A stretch of 10,101 nucleotides of DNA from contig MU647340.1 of NCBI GenBank assembly GCA_026770585.1, positions 96,623-106,723 on the forward strand, written 5' to 3'. The notes beneath the pieces are model-generated. The model saw only the letters and a list, made by a program, of their open reading frames with translations, was not told the DNA's origin and ran no database searches. Within the stretch, counting starts at the first letter, position 1, and every line of letters begins with the position of its first letter. The DNA comes from Baffinella frigidus (Eukaryota > Cryptophyceae > Cryptomonadales > Baffinellaceae). The translations under genes were made by a program, and so were the position numbers. Positions 1-5,373 of the stretch are shown piece by piece.

Positions 1-72
1 TACCGTAGGGCCTCAGGACCTGCTTAGGACCTGCCGGGGGTCCATTTGGACCCCCTGGCCACTTAAGGGATA
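1..72. repeat. Family B short inverted-repeat element, cut by window edge
   Basis: Right part of a family B element. It carries the core (TAGGGCCTCAGGACCTGC) and the full right terminus (TGGCCACTTAAGGGATA). The left terminus lies outside the window. Full copies elsewhere are 105 bp including a TA at each end. The terminal TA at 71-72 is shared with the following family A remnant. There is no coding capacity, so this is MITE-like. Confidence 0.75.
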
Positions 73-153
73 CAGCTGTAGGGCTCTAGGCACACAGGTC
101 TACTGTAGGGTCCCTAGGGGGGGTCGCTTTCTTATCAGCGAGGTACCCCTGTA
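73..153. repeat. Family A element, left terminus missing
   Basis: The interior and right terminus of a family A element are present (CTACTGTAGGGTCC, then CTTATCAGCGAGGTACCCCT and GTA at 151-153). The left 40 bp or so is reduced to the residue TACAG. One base in the right arm differs from the other copies (CAGCG for GAGCG). It abuts the B element at 1-72. Confidence 0.7.
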
Positions 154-252
154 AGGCTCACAGGCTTTTGGATCACTCATCTCCAGGCGTGAGAGTAATA
201 AAGGAGAAGAAGGAGGAGGGGACTTGTGACCTTGCGGGATACCGTCGTTCGC
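154..252. other. Short spacer, no gene seen
   Basis: Unique-looking sequence without a convincing reading frame. A 13-bp segment at 240-252 (TACCGTCGTTCGC) recurs directly after the following element, at 474-486. Confidence 0.5.
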
Positions 253-475
253 TACAGGGGCACCTCGCTCATAAGAAACCAACGCCCCCTAGGACCCTAC
301 AGTAGGACTATCCCTAGGGCCCTACGGTGGTCCCTAGGGGGGGGGCAGTTTCTTATCCCTGAAGTGCCCAGTAGGCTCATACGCCCTACCGTAGGGCCCT
401 ACGACCTGCCTAGGACCTGATGGCGGTCAAATTTGACCGCCTGGCCACCCCAGGGATAAGCGAGGTACCCCTGTA
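253..475. mobile_element. Family A element split by a nested family B element
   Basis: The left arm starts at TA 253-254 and reads CAGGGGCACCTCGCTCATAA. The right arm ends with GAGGTACCCCTG and TA at 474-475. Between them, in the right arm, a complete 105-bp family B copy sits at 354-458. Without it the A element is the usual length of about 120 bp. The rejoined right arm lacks two bases (TG) relative to other A copies. Family A is non-coding with arms of about 43 bp that nearly pair with each other, as in a MITE. Confidence 0.85.
354..458. mobile_element. Family B element, complete, nested in family A
   Basis: Full-length copy. It starts TATCCCTGAAGTG, carries the core CCTACCGTAGGGCCC and a perfect internal palindrome GCGGTCAAATTTGACCGC (424-441), and ends CCAGGGATA. 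TA occurs at both ends. It interrupts the right arm of a family A copy, so it inserted after that A copy. Confidence 0.85.
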
Positions 476-545
476 CCGTCGTTCGCTACATGTAGCGTCC
501 GTTGGGGGAATACCTCTACATGCTCTCGGGGAGGGATCCGATGAT

Positions 546-768
546 ATTCCTTAAGTGGCCAGGTAGTCAAATTTGAGGGCCAAGAGGTCCTAGGCAGGTC
601 CTAGGGCCCTACAGTAGGGCGTATGAGCCTACTGGCCACTTACAGGGGTACCTCGCTCATAAGAAAACGCACCCCCCCTAGGACCACCATAGGGCCCTAC
701 GCATAGGCCTACTGTAGGGTCCTAGGGGGAGGCGGTTTCTTATGAGCGAGGTACCCCTGTACGGGATA
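546..768. mobile_element. Family B element split by a nested family A element
   Basis: The B left end (TATTCCTTAAGTGGCCA) starts at 546 and the B core runs to GGCCACTTA at 642. The last bases (CGGGATA) resume at 762-768 after an inserted A element. Removing the A element and one TA restores GGCCACTTACGGGATA, one base from the B consensus end. The orientation is opposite to the copies at 354 and 1494. Confidence 0.88.
641..761. mobile_element. Family A element, complete, nested in family B
   Basis: This 121-bp unit includes TA at 641-642 and TA at 760-761. The left arm is CAGGGGTACCTCGCTCATAA and the right arm ends GAGCGAGGTACCCCTG. The middle holds CCATAGGGCCCTACGCATAGG. The interrupted B terminus on each side gives direct evidence of a TA target duplication, as in the Tc1/mariner/pogo group. 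The end CAGGGGTACCTCG resembles the known Tigger1 end CAGGCATACCTCG. There is no ORF, so it is non-autonomous. Confidence 0.9.
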
Positions 769-843
769 CGCTGTAGAACAAATGTAACTGGTGCAGGCGC
801 ATGTGCATGTAGTGGCGATGGGGTCATATTCCACCCCCAGACA

Positions 844-1033
844 TAGAGGGGCACCTCGCTCATGTGTAGAGGAGTAGAGGACCTCTAGTGTAGTGTAGAG
901 GAGAAGAGGACCTCTAGTGTAGTGTAGAGGACCTCTAGCTAGTGTAGAGGACCTCTACACTGTATGGGCGATAGATAGTCCTGTTGTAGGAACCTAGGGG
1001 GGTGCAGTTTCTTATGAGCGAGGTACCCTTGTA
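844..1033. mobile_element. Family A element with its centre replaced by tandem repeats
   Basis: The left arm is short (TAGAGGGGCACCTCGCTCAT, 844-863). The right arm is nearly complete (about 981-1033, ending GAGGTACCCTTGTA). The normal 35-40 bp centre is replaced by an approximately 100-bp tandem array (864-963) and a short unique segment. Its total length of 190 bp is the largest in the family apart from copies with nested elements. Confidence 0.7.
864..963. repeat. Tandem repeat of near-palindromic TAGAGGACCTCTA unit
   Basis: The sequence TAGAGGACCTCTA recurs three times and ends with a TAGAGGACCTCTAC variant. The copies are separated by GTGTAGTG and GAGAAG spacers. The unit is almost self-complementary, so the array can fold on itself. 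It lies between the two arms of a family A copy and probably arose by slippage inside it. Confidence 0.75.
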
Positions 1034-1255
1034 TGTAGGCTCCTACATAGGCCTACATGTACGTGAGAGCGTAACACGCTACCGCAATTGAAGGGATGTG
1101 TATCGAATGAAACCCCGAAGTCCCCGGACCCAAAACAAGCTGTGTTGGGTTGCTGGCGGTGCGCGGAGAGATGCGAGTGAAGAGTTTTCTGCCGGACTCC
1201 TCCTTCGATCGCAACTTCAATCGGAAGACTGATGGTACATTTACACTCTACACTT
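1034..1255. other. Non-repetitive spacer; weak short ORFs only
   Basis: No recognisable gene. Two overlapping short plus-strand frames exist. One runs 1107-1232 (41 codons, start MKPRSPRTQNK) and the other 1171-1311 (46 codons, containing FDRNFNRKTDGTFTLY). The second runs into the following foldback, and neither shows a domain or convincing codon bias. A small 7-bp inverted repeat (ATGTAGG/CCTACAT) lies just after the A element. Confidence 0.35.
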
Positions 1256-1390
1256 CACCAACCCTCACAGTCTGGGCAAATCGGGAAAAATGGCTCCAAA
1301 AATCCCCTTGAAAGCCGTCGGATTCCGACGGCCTCCAAGGGGATTGGTGTTTTTGACTTTTTCGATTTGCCCAAGTTGTGAGGGTTGGTG
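1256..1390. repeat. 135-bp foldback inverted repeat
   Basis: The two halves, of about 66 bp each, are reverse complements at roughly 80% identity. The outer 14 bp (CACCAACCCTCACA and TGTGAGGGTTGGTG) and an inner GGCAAATCG/CGATTTGCC pair are perfect. The loop is only a few bases (about 1322-1325). Transcripts would form a long hairpin. There is no obvious target duplication. The outer sequence is unlike families A, B and D, so it is either a separate foldback element or a small-RNA precursor. Only one copy is present here. Confidence 0.75.
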
Positions 1391-1493
1391 GACCTACCTC
1401 AAATACAGCAACCCTCTTAGGGACCTACAGTCGACCCTACAGTGGCCCTGGGGGGGCGGTGGGTTTTGTTTCCAAGACCCCCTCATGTACACC
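1391..1493. repeat. Degenerate family A-like remnant
   Basis: A stretch of GGGACCTACAGTCGACCCTACAG followed by a G run, GCGGTGGGTTTTG and TTTCC is reminiscent of the right half of family A (core, G run, GCGGTTTCTTA). No terminus can be recognised, so assignment is weak. No gene is seen. Confidence 0.35.
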
Positions 1494-1598
1494 TATCCCT
1501 TAAGTGGCCAGTAGGCTCATACGCCGTACCGTAGGGCTCTAGGACCTGCCTAGGACCTCTTGGCGGTCAATTTTGACTGCCTCGCCAGTTGAGGGATA
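1494..1598. mobile_element. Family B element, complete
   Basis: A 105-bp copy with TA at 1494-1495 and 1597-1598. The left end is TATCCCTTAAGTGGCCA, the core is CCGTAGGGCTCTAGGACCTG, and the inner palindrome has decayed (GCGGTCAATTTTGACTGC). The right end has diverged (CGCCAGTTGAGGGATA). It lies about 55 bp beyond the stop of the minus-strand gene at 1653-2222. Confidence 0.85.
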
Positions 1599-1652
1599 CC
1601 TCAGAGATGTAGCCTACACCTGCCCTACACCTGAATCTCGGAGGTGCAGTGG

Positions 1653-2222
1653 TCAGTGCGGCAGCGGCGGGCTTGAGGCAGGAGCGTGCCGGCTCTGGGG
1701 CGCGCGCACAGATTGTGTCTTGGGGGACCCGGCGGGGGAGCCGTAGCGCGACGACGCCTCCGAGGTGGGGGGGGAGGGGGCGGAGGTCTTGAGCTTGCCG
1801 AACGCGTTGACTCTCGGGGGCTCCACGTCCAGGTGTGCCTCTTTGGTCCCCGATCCGTGCGCGTAGCTCGCCTGGAAGATGCCGTTCTCGCCCGCCATGA
1901 GTACCTCCTCGCGCTGCTCGCCCTGGAAGAGGACCCCCACGTAACCATCCCCGTACGACTGCGTCACCCGGCCCACCTTGCCCGCGAAGCGCGCGCAGGC
2001 GCAGCCCGTGCGGAACTCGGGCGCGATCTGCACTAGCTCCCCCGCCCTCGCCGAGAACCCCTGCACCAGCTCGCGCAGCGGACCCCCCCCGAGCCTCGGA
2101 AACTTGGGCTCCCCGCCTCCAGGCGGCCATGCGTTACAAAGATGGCCCTCCGTTTTGAACGCCGCTGGATCCACCGACGGCACGAACCGCTCCCGCCCGT
2201 CCTCAAGAAACTCCTGCTGCAT
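1653..2222 (-). CDS. Hypothetical protein with SH3/KOW-like core and low-complexity tail
   Basis: The 189-residue frame begins MQQEFLEDGRERFVPSVDP. No family is recognised with certainty. Residues about 58-108 look like a small beta-barrel. They run from GELVQIAPEFRTG through GKVGRVTQSYGDGYVGVLF to a charged turn (GEQREEV). The pattern of a G-x-V-G-x-V turn, a DG turn and V-x-V-x-F recalls SH3-like, Mind-bomb/HERC2 or KOW repeats, which often bind RNA or peptides. From about residue 145 it is a Ser/Pro/Ala-rich, probably disordered tail ending at a stop at 1653-1655. Third codon positions are strongly G/C, like the neighbouring Gln-rich gene. The frame stays open upstream of the first Met, so a longer or spliced 5' end is possible. 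The gene is divergent from the plus-strand gene at 2553. Reality as coding sequence is likely; exact ends and function are uncertain. Confidence 0.6.
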   Translation of the reverse strand: MQQEFLEDGRERFVPSVDPAAFKTEGHLCNAWPPGGGEPKFPRLGGGPLRELVQGFSARAGELVQIAPEFRTGCACARFAGKVGRVTQSYGDGYVGVLFQGEQREEVLMAGENGIFQASYAHGSGTKEAHLDVEPPRVNAFGKLKTSAPSPPTSEASSRYGSPAGSPKTQSVRAPQSRHAPASSPPLPH

Positions 2223-2552
2223 CCCGAGGCACAGCGGCGGAGGCCCTACACCAAATCTTCCAGCATAACTTGGAGCTTATGGAGATTTAATGAACGTCAT
2301 ACAGCAGCACGAACGTTTCTTGGTCCGATGGTCCGAAACGCCGTGGTGAGCACGGCCGCGGGGGCTGGTCCTGGAGCTTTAGCAGGGCATCTCCCCAGGG
2401 GGTATTTTTGGCATCTTTTTTCGTTTCGTTGGAGCCATTAGTTTTAGAATTACTTTTAGAGGTTTGACCGAGCGGTCAAAAAAAATCAGGCAGGGTTTTT
2501 CAAAAAATCGAATCGGTTCATCGTTGAGAACTCACCAATTCCAATCGCAAGC
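2223..2552. promoter_or_regulatory. Divergent intergenic region, putative shared promoter
   Basis: A 330-bp stretch separates the start codons of two divergent genes, so both 5' ends and promoters probably lie here. It is AT-richer than the flanks near 2280-2300 and 2440-2520. It contains an 18-bp inverted repeat at 2463-2480. On the minus strand a short upstream frame of six codons plus stop (MLEDLV, 2246-2266) precedes the minus-strand gene. No TATA box is certain. Confidence 0.5.
2463..2480. promoter_or_regulatory. Perfect inverted repeat TTTGACCG-AG-CGGTCAAA
   Basis: Two 8-bp arms are separated by AG and end 72 bp upstream of the Gln/Met-rich gene's ATG. The symmetry suggests a dimeric transcription-factor site. 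The same GGTCAAA half-site occurs in the palindrome inside family B (424-441) and in an inverted repeat at 6482-6512. Regulatory function is inferred from position and symmetry only. Confidence 0.4.
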
Positions 2553-3041
2553 ATGCAGTACCAGCAGCCCCAGCAGCCCCAGCAGCAGTTCGCCCCCCAG
2601 CAGCAGCAGCAGATGCAGCAGCAGTACGCGCCCCAGCCGCAGATGCAGCAGCAGATGCCGCAGCAGCAGATGCAGCCCCAGCACCAGCAGCAGCAGCAGA
2701 TGCCCCCGCAGCAGATGATGCAGCAGCAGATGCCCCCGCAGCAGGTTCCGCCCATCCCGCCCTGCCCCCCCGCCTACGCTCTGTGTTGCCACTGCGCGCC
2801 TCCTCGCAAGCTCGTTGCTCCGCGCACTGCTACCCGCAGATCCGCTCACCCCTTCTGCGATCCAACGGACATTCCAACAAAATCTTCACCCACCCTGTGC
2901 CTGAACCGTACTCAACTGACTCGCGCCTGCCCTCCTCCTCCAGCAGATGCAGCAGCACCACCAGCAGCAGCAGCAGCCGCAGCACCAGCACCACCAGCAG
3001 CAGCCCCAGCAGCAGCAGCAGTTTCACCAGCAGCAGCAGCC

Positions 3042-3073
<32 letters not shown>

Positions 3074-3426
3074 TCTGAACCCTCCCCTTCCCCTCTTCCC
3101 CTTCCCATCAGCCTCAGATGTACCGCCACGGCGCGCGCTTTGTACTCTCCCTTGTGCCCTGACACCTGCAATCGCCCCTGCGCGCGCCTCCGGAACCTCG
3201 CCGTTCCTCACCTCACCCCTGCAATCACCCCTGCAATCGCCCCTGCACTCGCGCCCCTGCGTCAGAAACCTCGCCATTCCCGACCAGTTCGAACCAATCT
3301 GAAATCTGACAGCTGTCATCATCTCGGCAGAACATGAACGACATGGTGGAGCTGCACATCAACGGGCAGATCCAGACCGTGCCGCGCCACGTGGCCATCG
3401 AGATGGGCGGCCAGAAGATGAACTAG
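2553..3426 (+). CDS. Gln/Met-rich prion-like protein, four exons (about 148 aa)
   Basis: Proposed exons are 2553-2744, 2944-3072, 3112-3141 and 3331-3426 (stop TAG). All three introns are phase 0 with GT donors and AG acceptors (CAG|GTTCCG, CAG|GTCTGA, TTT|GTACTC; acceptors CTCCTCCAG, CCATCAG, TCTCGGCAG). Exon 1 encodes 64 residues, mostly Q, M and P. Exon 2 is Q/H-rich and ends in ten uninterrupted CAG codons. Exon 3 encodes PQMYRHGARF. Exon 4 encodes a non-repetitive C-terminus (DMVELHINGQIQ, then PRHVAIEMGG). The composition is that of an intrinsically disordered, prion-like activator or condensate-forming protein. The short beta-strand-like C-terminus is the only part likely to be structured. 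No family is recognised. The middle intron is only 39 bp; an alternative acceptor at 3117 would drop Pro-Gln. The exon 3 donor is the weakest call. Unspliced reading in the same frame continues through intron 1 but with quite different composition. Confidence 0.65.
3043..3072 (+). repeat. (CAG)10 coding microsatellite at an exon end
   Basis: Ten consecutive CAG codons encode polyglutamine at the end of exon 2 and run directly into the proposed splice donor (CAG|GT). The last repeat unit therefore provides the donor context. Copy number is likely to vary between strains. Confidence 0.8.
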
Positions 3427-3445
3427 AGGAGACCCGACGGCAACG

Positions 3446-3550
3446 ATGTCTTCAACGGCGTTCATTGAGCGTCTTCGGATGGCCGGCGAGAACATCGAGA
3501 AGATCGACGAGGCGAGGACTCGCCACGTCGCTCTCCAAGATCGGCGGTGA
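3446..3550 (+). CDS. Possible small ORF or 3'UTR, 34 codons
   Basis: This short frame starts 20 bp after the Gln/Met-rich gene's stop. It begins MSSTAFIERLRMAGENIEK and is predicted to be a charged amphipathic helix. Codons are GC-rich at the third position, like the gene upstream. It could be a downstream exon of an alternative transcript, a separate microprotein, or 3'UTR. No homology is recognised. Confidence 0.25.
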   Translation: MSSTAFIERLRMAGENIEKIDEARTRHVALQDRR

Positions 3551-3725
3551 AGAAGATGCACTCGACGCCACCTGTAGGTTGTCCTGGCGGGCGAGACGCT
3601 CCAGTCAACGATCCACCCTCCGGGGTAGCTGCGGGCGCGAGAGGGAGAAGATGGTGTGTAGAAAGAGGGTGCGGCGGTGCGTGCGACGGTCGACGCGAGA
3701 CTGTGCCCCAGACTGCGCCCCGTGT
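3551..3725. other. Gap with no recognised gene
   Basis: GC-rich sequence, with ACTCGACGCCACC and GAGAAGATGGTGTGTAG stretches. Open frames here run into the following A element and are unconvincing. It is probably 3' flank of the gene island. Confidence 0.4.
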
Positions 3726-3846
3726 TACAGGGGTACCTCGATTACAAGAAAACGCCTCCCCGTAGGACCCTACAGTAGGCCTATGCCTAGGGCCCTATGG
3801 TCGTCCTAGGGGGGTGACGTTTTCTTGTAATCGAGGTACCCCTGTA
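3726..3846. mobile_element. Family A element, complete, variant arms
   Basis: A 121-bp unit with TA at both ends. The arms read CAGGGGTACCTCGATTACAA and TTGTAATCGAGGTACCCCTG. They differ from the common CGCTCATAA form by matching changes on both sides. The paired change suggests a real subfamily, or gene conversion between arms, rather than random decay. Confidence 0.88.
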
Positions 3847-3940
3847 GTGTACACTGTAGCGATATCCGGATGGGGCTTGAGCGAGAGACGTGCGGAGGGT
3901 GTATCAGACGAGCGGGCGGTGTTTCAAACATGAATAAAAA

Positions 3941-4060
3941 CTTGACACTGTACCTGCCTGTGAAGACGCAAGCTGTTGCATAGGAAACTTTGGACCCACC
4001 TTGACACTGTTCGTGCCTGTGCCTGAAGATGCGTGCTGCTGCATAGGAAAATTTAGATCC
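3941..4060 (+). repeat. 60-bp tandem duplication
   Basis: Copy 1 (3941-3999) and copy 2 (4000-4060) both start CTTGACACTGT and share GTGCCTGT/CTGCCTGTGAAGA and GCATAGGAAA blocks. They differ by small indels and substitutions, so the duplication is not recent. No reading frame is preserved. The segment 3847-3940 before it is unique and non-coding as far as can be seen. Confidence 0.75.
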
Positions 4061-4068
4061 CCTTCGCC

Positions 4069-4172
4069 ATCCCATAAGTGGCCATGCCCACAAATTTGAG
4101 GGCCTAGAGGTCCTAGACAGGTCCTAGGGCCCTGCCGTAGGGCATATGGGCCTACTGGGCACTTAAGGGCTA
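4069..4172. mobile_element. Family B element, first of a head-to-tail pair
   Basis: The left end has diverged (CATCCCATAAGTGGCCA), the core is GGTCCTAGGGCCCTGCCGTA, and the right end is GGGCACTTAAGGGCTA. It shares the TA at 4171-4172 with the next B copy. Orientation matches the copy at 546. Confidence 0.8.
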
Positions 4173-4274
4173 TCCCTTAAGTGACCAGGCCTCCAAATTT
4201 GGGGGCCTGAGGTCCTAGGCTGGTCCTAGGGCCCTACGGTAGGGTGTATAAGCCTACTGGGCACTTAGGGGATA
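4171..4274. mobile_element. Family B element, second of a head-to-tail pair
   Basis: A 104-bp copy with TA at both ends. It starts TATCCCTTAAGTGACCA, carries the core GGTCCTAGGGCCCTACGGTA, and ends GGGCACTTAGGGGATA. It lies immediately after another B copy with a single TA between them, which fits insertion of one element into the TA at the edge of the other. Confidence 0.82.
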
Positions 4275-4301
4275 GGAAACTGTACAGGGTATGAGATCTC
4301 C

Positions 4302-4345
4302 GAAGCTGCAGCCAGATGCGAGGCAGAGCCTCCTGCTGCAGCTTC
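4302..4345. repeat. Nested hairpin
   Basis: The outer arms GAAGCTGCAGC (4302-4312) and GCTGCAGCTTC (4335-4345) are perfect. Inside the loop there is a second 5-bp stem (GAGGC AGA GCCTC, 4320-4332). It could be structured RNA or cruciform DNA. There is no T run to suggest a terminator. Confidence 0.55.
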
Positions 4346-4356
4346 ACACTGTACTG

Positions 4357-4477
4357 TACAGGGGTACCTCGCGCATAAGAAAGCACCACCGCCTAGGACC
4401 CTACAGTAGGCCTATGCCCAGGGCCCTATGGTGGTCCTAGGGGGGGGACAGTTTCTTATGAGCGAGGTACCCCTGTA
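4357..4477. mobile_element. Family A element, complete
   Basis: A 121-bp unit with TA at 4357-4358 and 4476-4477. The left arm is CAGGGGTACCTCGCGCATAA and the right arm ends GAGCGAGGTACCCCTG. The centre is CCCTACAGTAGGCCTATGCC. A partial right arm follows at once. Confidence 0.88.
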
Positions 4478-4516
4478 GAGGGGGGCTGTTTCTCATGAGC
4501 GAGGTACACCCCTGTA
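4478..4516. repeat. Solo family A right arm
   Basis: A G run, then CTGTTTCTCATGAGCGAGG, then TACACCCCTGTA. This is a second, diverged copy of the family A right arm directly after the complete element, with an inserted AC in GGTACACCCC. It probably represents a deleted older copy or an unequal duplication. Confidence 0.75.
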
Positions 4517-4577
4517 CGCGCCCCACACGCGCGCCCTCTCAACGTCGCAGGAGATGGCCCCGCAGCAGATGATGCAG

Positions 4578-4788
4578 CACTCGAGGCTGGAAGTGGGACC
4601 ATTTTAAATGTGGGGTTGTTACATTCAGTACCAGTCACGGGCAGGCGTGGTCACGTATCTCGGGTTATATAACCCGAGATACGTGACCAAACGACCCTAT
4701 TTGTGTGAAAATTACTACACAGCGGTCCACTTGTAAAGGACTTGTAAAGTTAAAACGTTAAAAATAGCCACACTTCCAGCCTCGAGTG
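4578..4788. mobile_element. 211-bp inverted-repeat element with GCAG target duplication
   Basis: Perfect 18-bp terminal inverted repeats (CACTCGAGGCTGGAAGTG at 4578-4595; its reverse complement at 4771-4788) are flanked by GCAG on both sides (4574-4577 and 4789-4792). The interior is AT-rich (TTTTAAATG, GTTAAAACGTTAAAAATAG), unlike the surroundings, and contains a 42-bp perfect palindrome. There is no coding capacity, so it is a non-autonomous DNA transposon. A four-base duplication differs from families A and B, which use TA, so another transposase family is implied. Confidence 0.75.
4648..4689. repeat. 42-bp perfect palindrome
   Basis: The left half, after the first T, is GGTCACGTATCTCGGGTTAT, followed directly by its exact reverse complement with no spacer. 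It is centred on TATA at the middle of the inverted-repeat element. Perfect symmetry without a loop is unstable in DNA, so it is probably recent or selected. It looks like two ends of something fused head to head. Confidence 0.85.
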
Positions 4789-4943
4789 GCAGCAGCCCTC
4801 CCAACGACACCCTCTCGCTGCCTCTGAGTGTGGGTATCTAGGCTCTAAGGGCATGTTAGGACGCAAGGTTATGTGAACGCTACTGGCCCCACGTCTCACG
4901 AGGATGCCTCAGTCTTTCGTTAGATTTACTCGAGAGGTCACGC

Positions 4944-5093
4944 GGGCTTTAGAAGGCCCTCACCAGTAGCGTTCACGGGCTTTAGAAGGCCCTCACCAGG
5001 GCTTTAGAAGGGCTTTAGAAGGCCCTCACCGTACGCGGGCTTTACGGGCTTTAGAAGGCCCTCACCGTACGCGGGCTTTAGAAGGCCCTCACC
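4944..5093 (+). repeat. Tandem array of GGGCTTTAGAAGGCCCTCA units
   Basis: Five complete 21-bp copies start at 4944, 4977, 5010, 5046 and 5073, with truncated copies at 4999 and 5037. They are spaced by GTACGC or AGTAGCGTTCAC linkers. The unit can form a short stem (GGGC/GCCC, GGCCT/AGGCC). The linker CCAGTAGCGTTCAC also occurs inverted at 4873-4886, so the array is flanked by its own inverted linker. Stretch 5105-5162 after it is unique, with no gene seen. Confidence 0.8.
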
Positions 5094-5162
5094 AGTAGCG
5101 TTCACACTGAGGACAAAGTCCTGGACGGGCCCGCCTCTGGCGGAAGAAGAAGTGATGTATGT

Positions 5163-5242
5163 AGACAGTAGGCCTATGTCTAGGGTCCTATGGTGGTCCT
5201 AGCCAGGGGGTGGTGGTTTCTTATGAGCGAGGTACCCCTGTA
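5163..5242. repeat. Family A element, left terminus missing
   Basis: The core (ACAGTAGGCCTATGTCTAGG) and full right arm (GGTTTCTTATGAGCGAGG then TACCCCTGTA) are present. The left arm is absent, with only the core remaining. Compare the similar truncation at 73-153: both are right-half survivors. Confidence 0.78.
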
Positions 5243-5373
5243 GCTCTACCTCAGTCTATTCGGGCTCACCAATGTGGTCAGCACGGGCTCACCGCTCTGA
5301 GAAGCACACGCGCGAGAGGCGTGAGCGTGGTCGATGTTGGCTTCACTCAATCATCCTCGCACACACGCTCCTG
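5243..5373 (+). repeat. Segment duplicated (in rearranged order) at 5525-5707
   Basis: Two blocks recur downstream. One is CTCTACCTCAGTCTATTCGG followed by GCTCACCAATGTGGT (5243-5290, again 5659-5707). The other includes TGTTGGCTTCACTCAATCAT (5336-5372, again 5583-5614) and CGCGCGAGAG. The order of the blocks is swapped in the second copy. A family A element (5374-5501) lies between the copies. Confidence 0.7.

Larger units (their letters stand above)
4551..4815 (+). pseudogene. Fragment resembling the Gln/Met-rich gene, split by an insertion
   Basis: Bases 4551-4579 match exon 1 of the gene at 2553 (around 2697-2725), with CCCCGCAGCAGATGATGCAG shared and one mismatch in 28. After the inserted 211-bp element the sequence continues CAGCAGCCCTCCCAACGAC. 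Removing the insert and one GCAG gives an open reading with QQMMQQ. An AG (CGTCGCAG) stands just before it, as at an acceptor. The fragment is very short, so chance similarity between Gln/Met codon runs is possible. Confidence 0.35.

Noticed and set aside
226-420. Small frames within families A and B containing YRGTSLIR
   Set aside because: This peptide is a translation of the family A arm (GTACCTCGCTCATAAGAAA) and appears wherever the element does. It is a repeat, not a protein.
1567-2130. A 187-codon minus-strand frame, and a 116-codon plus-strand frame at 1686-2036
   Set aside because: Both overlap the minus-strand gene at 1653-2222 in other frames. They are rich in Arg, Ala and Gly, as expected from GC-rich out-of-frame reading, and the chosen frame has the domain-like composition.
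2486-2849. Cys/Leu-rich minus-strand frames opposite the CAG repeats
   Set aside because: They are the antisense reading of CAG/CCG codon runs (CTG gives Leu, TGC gives Cys) and have no independent support.
864-5093. CRISPR-like arrays (tandem repeats at 864-963 and 4944-5093)
   Set aside because: Spacers are not unique or of constant length, the repeats are too short or adjacent, and the context is eukaryotic. They are ordinary tandem repeats.
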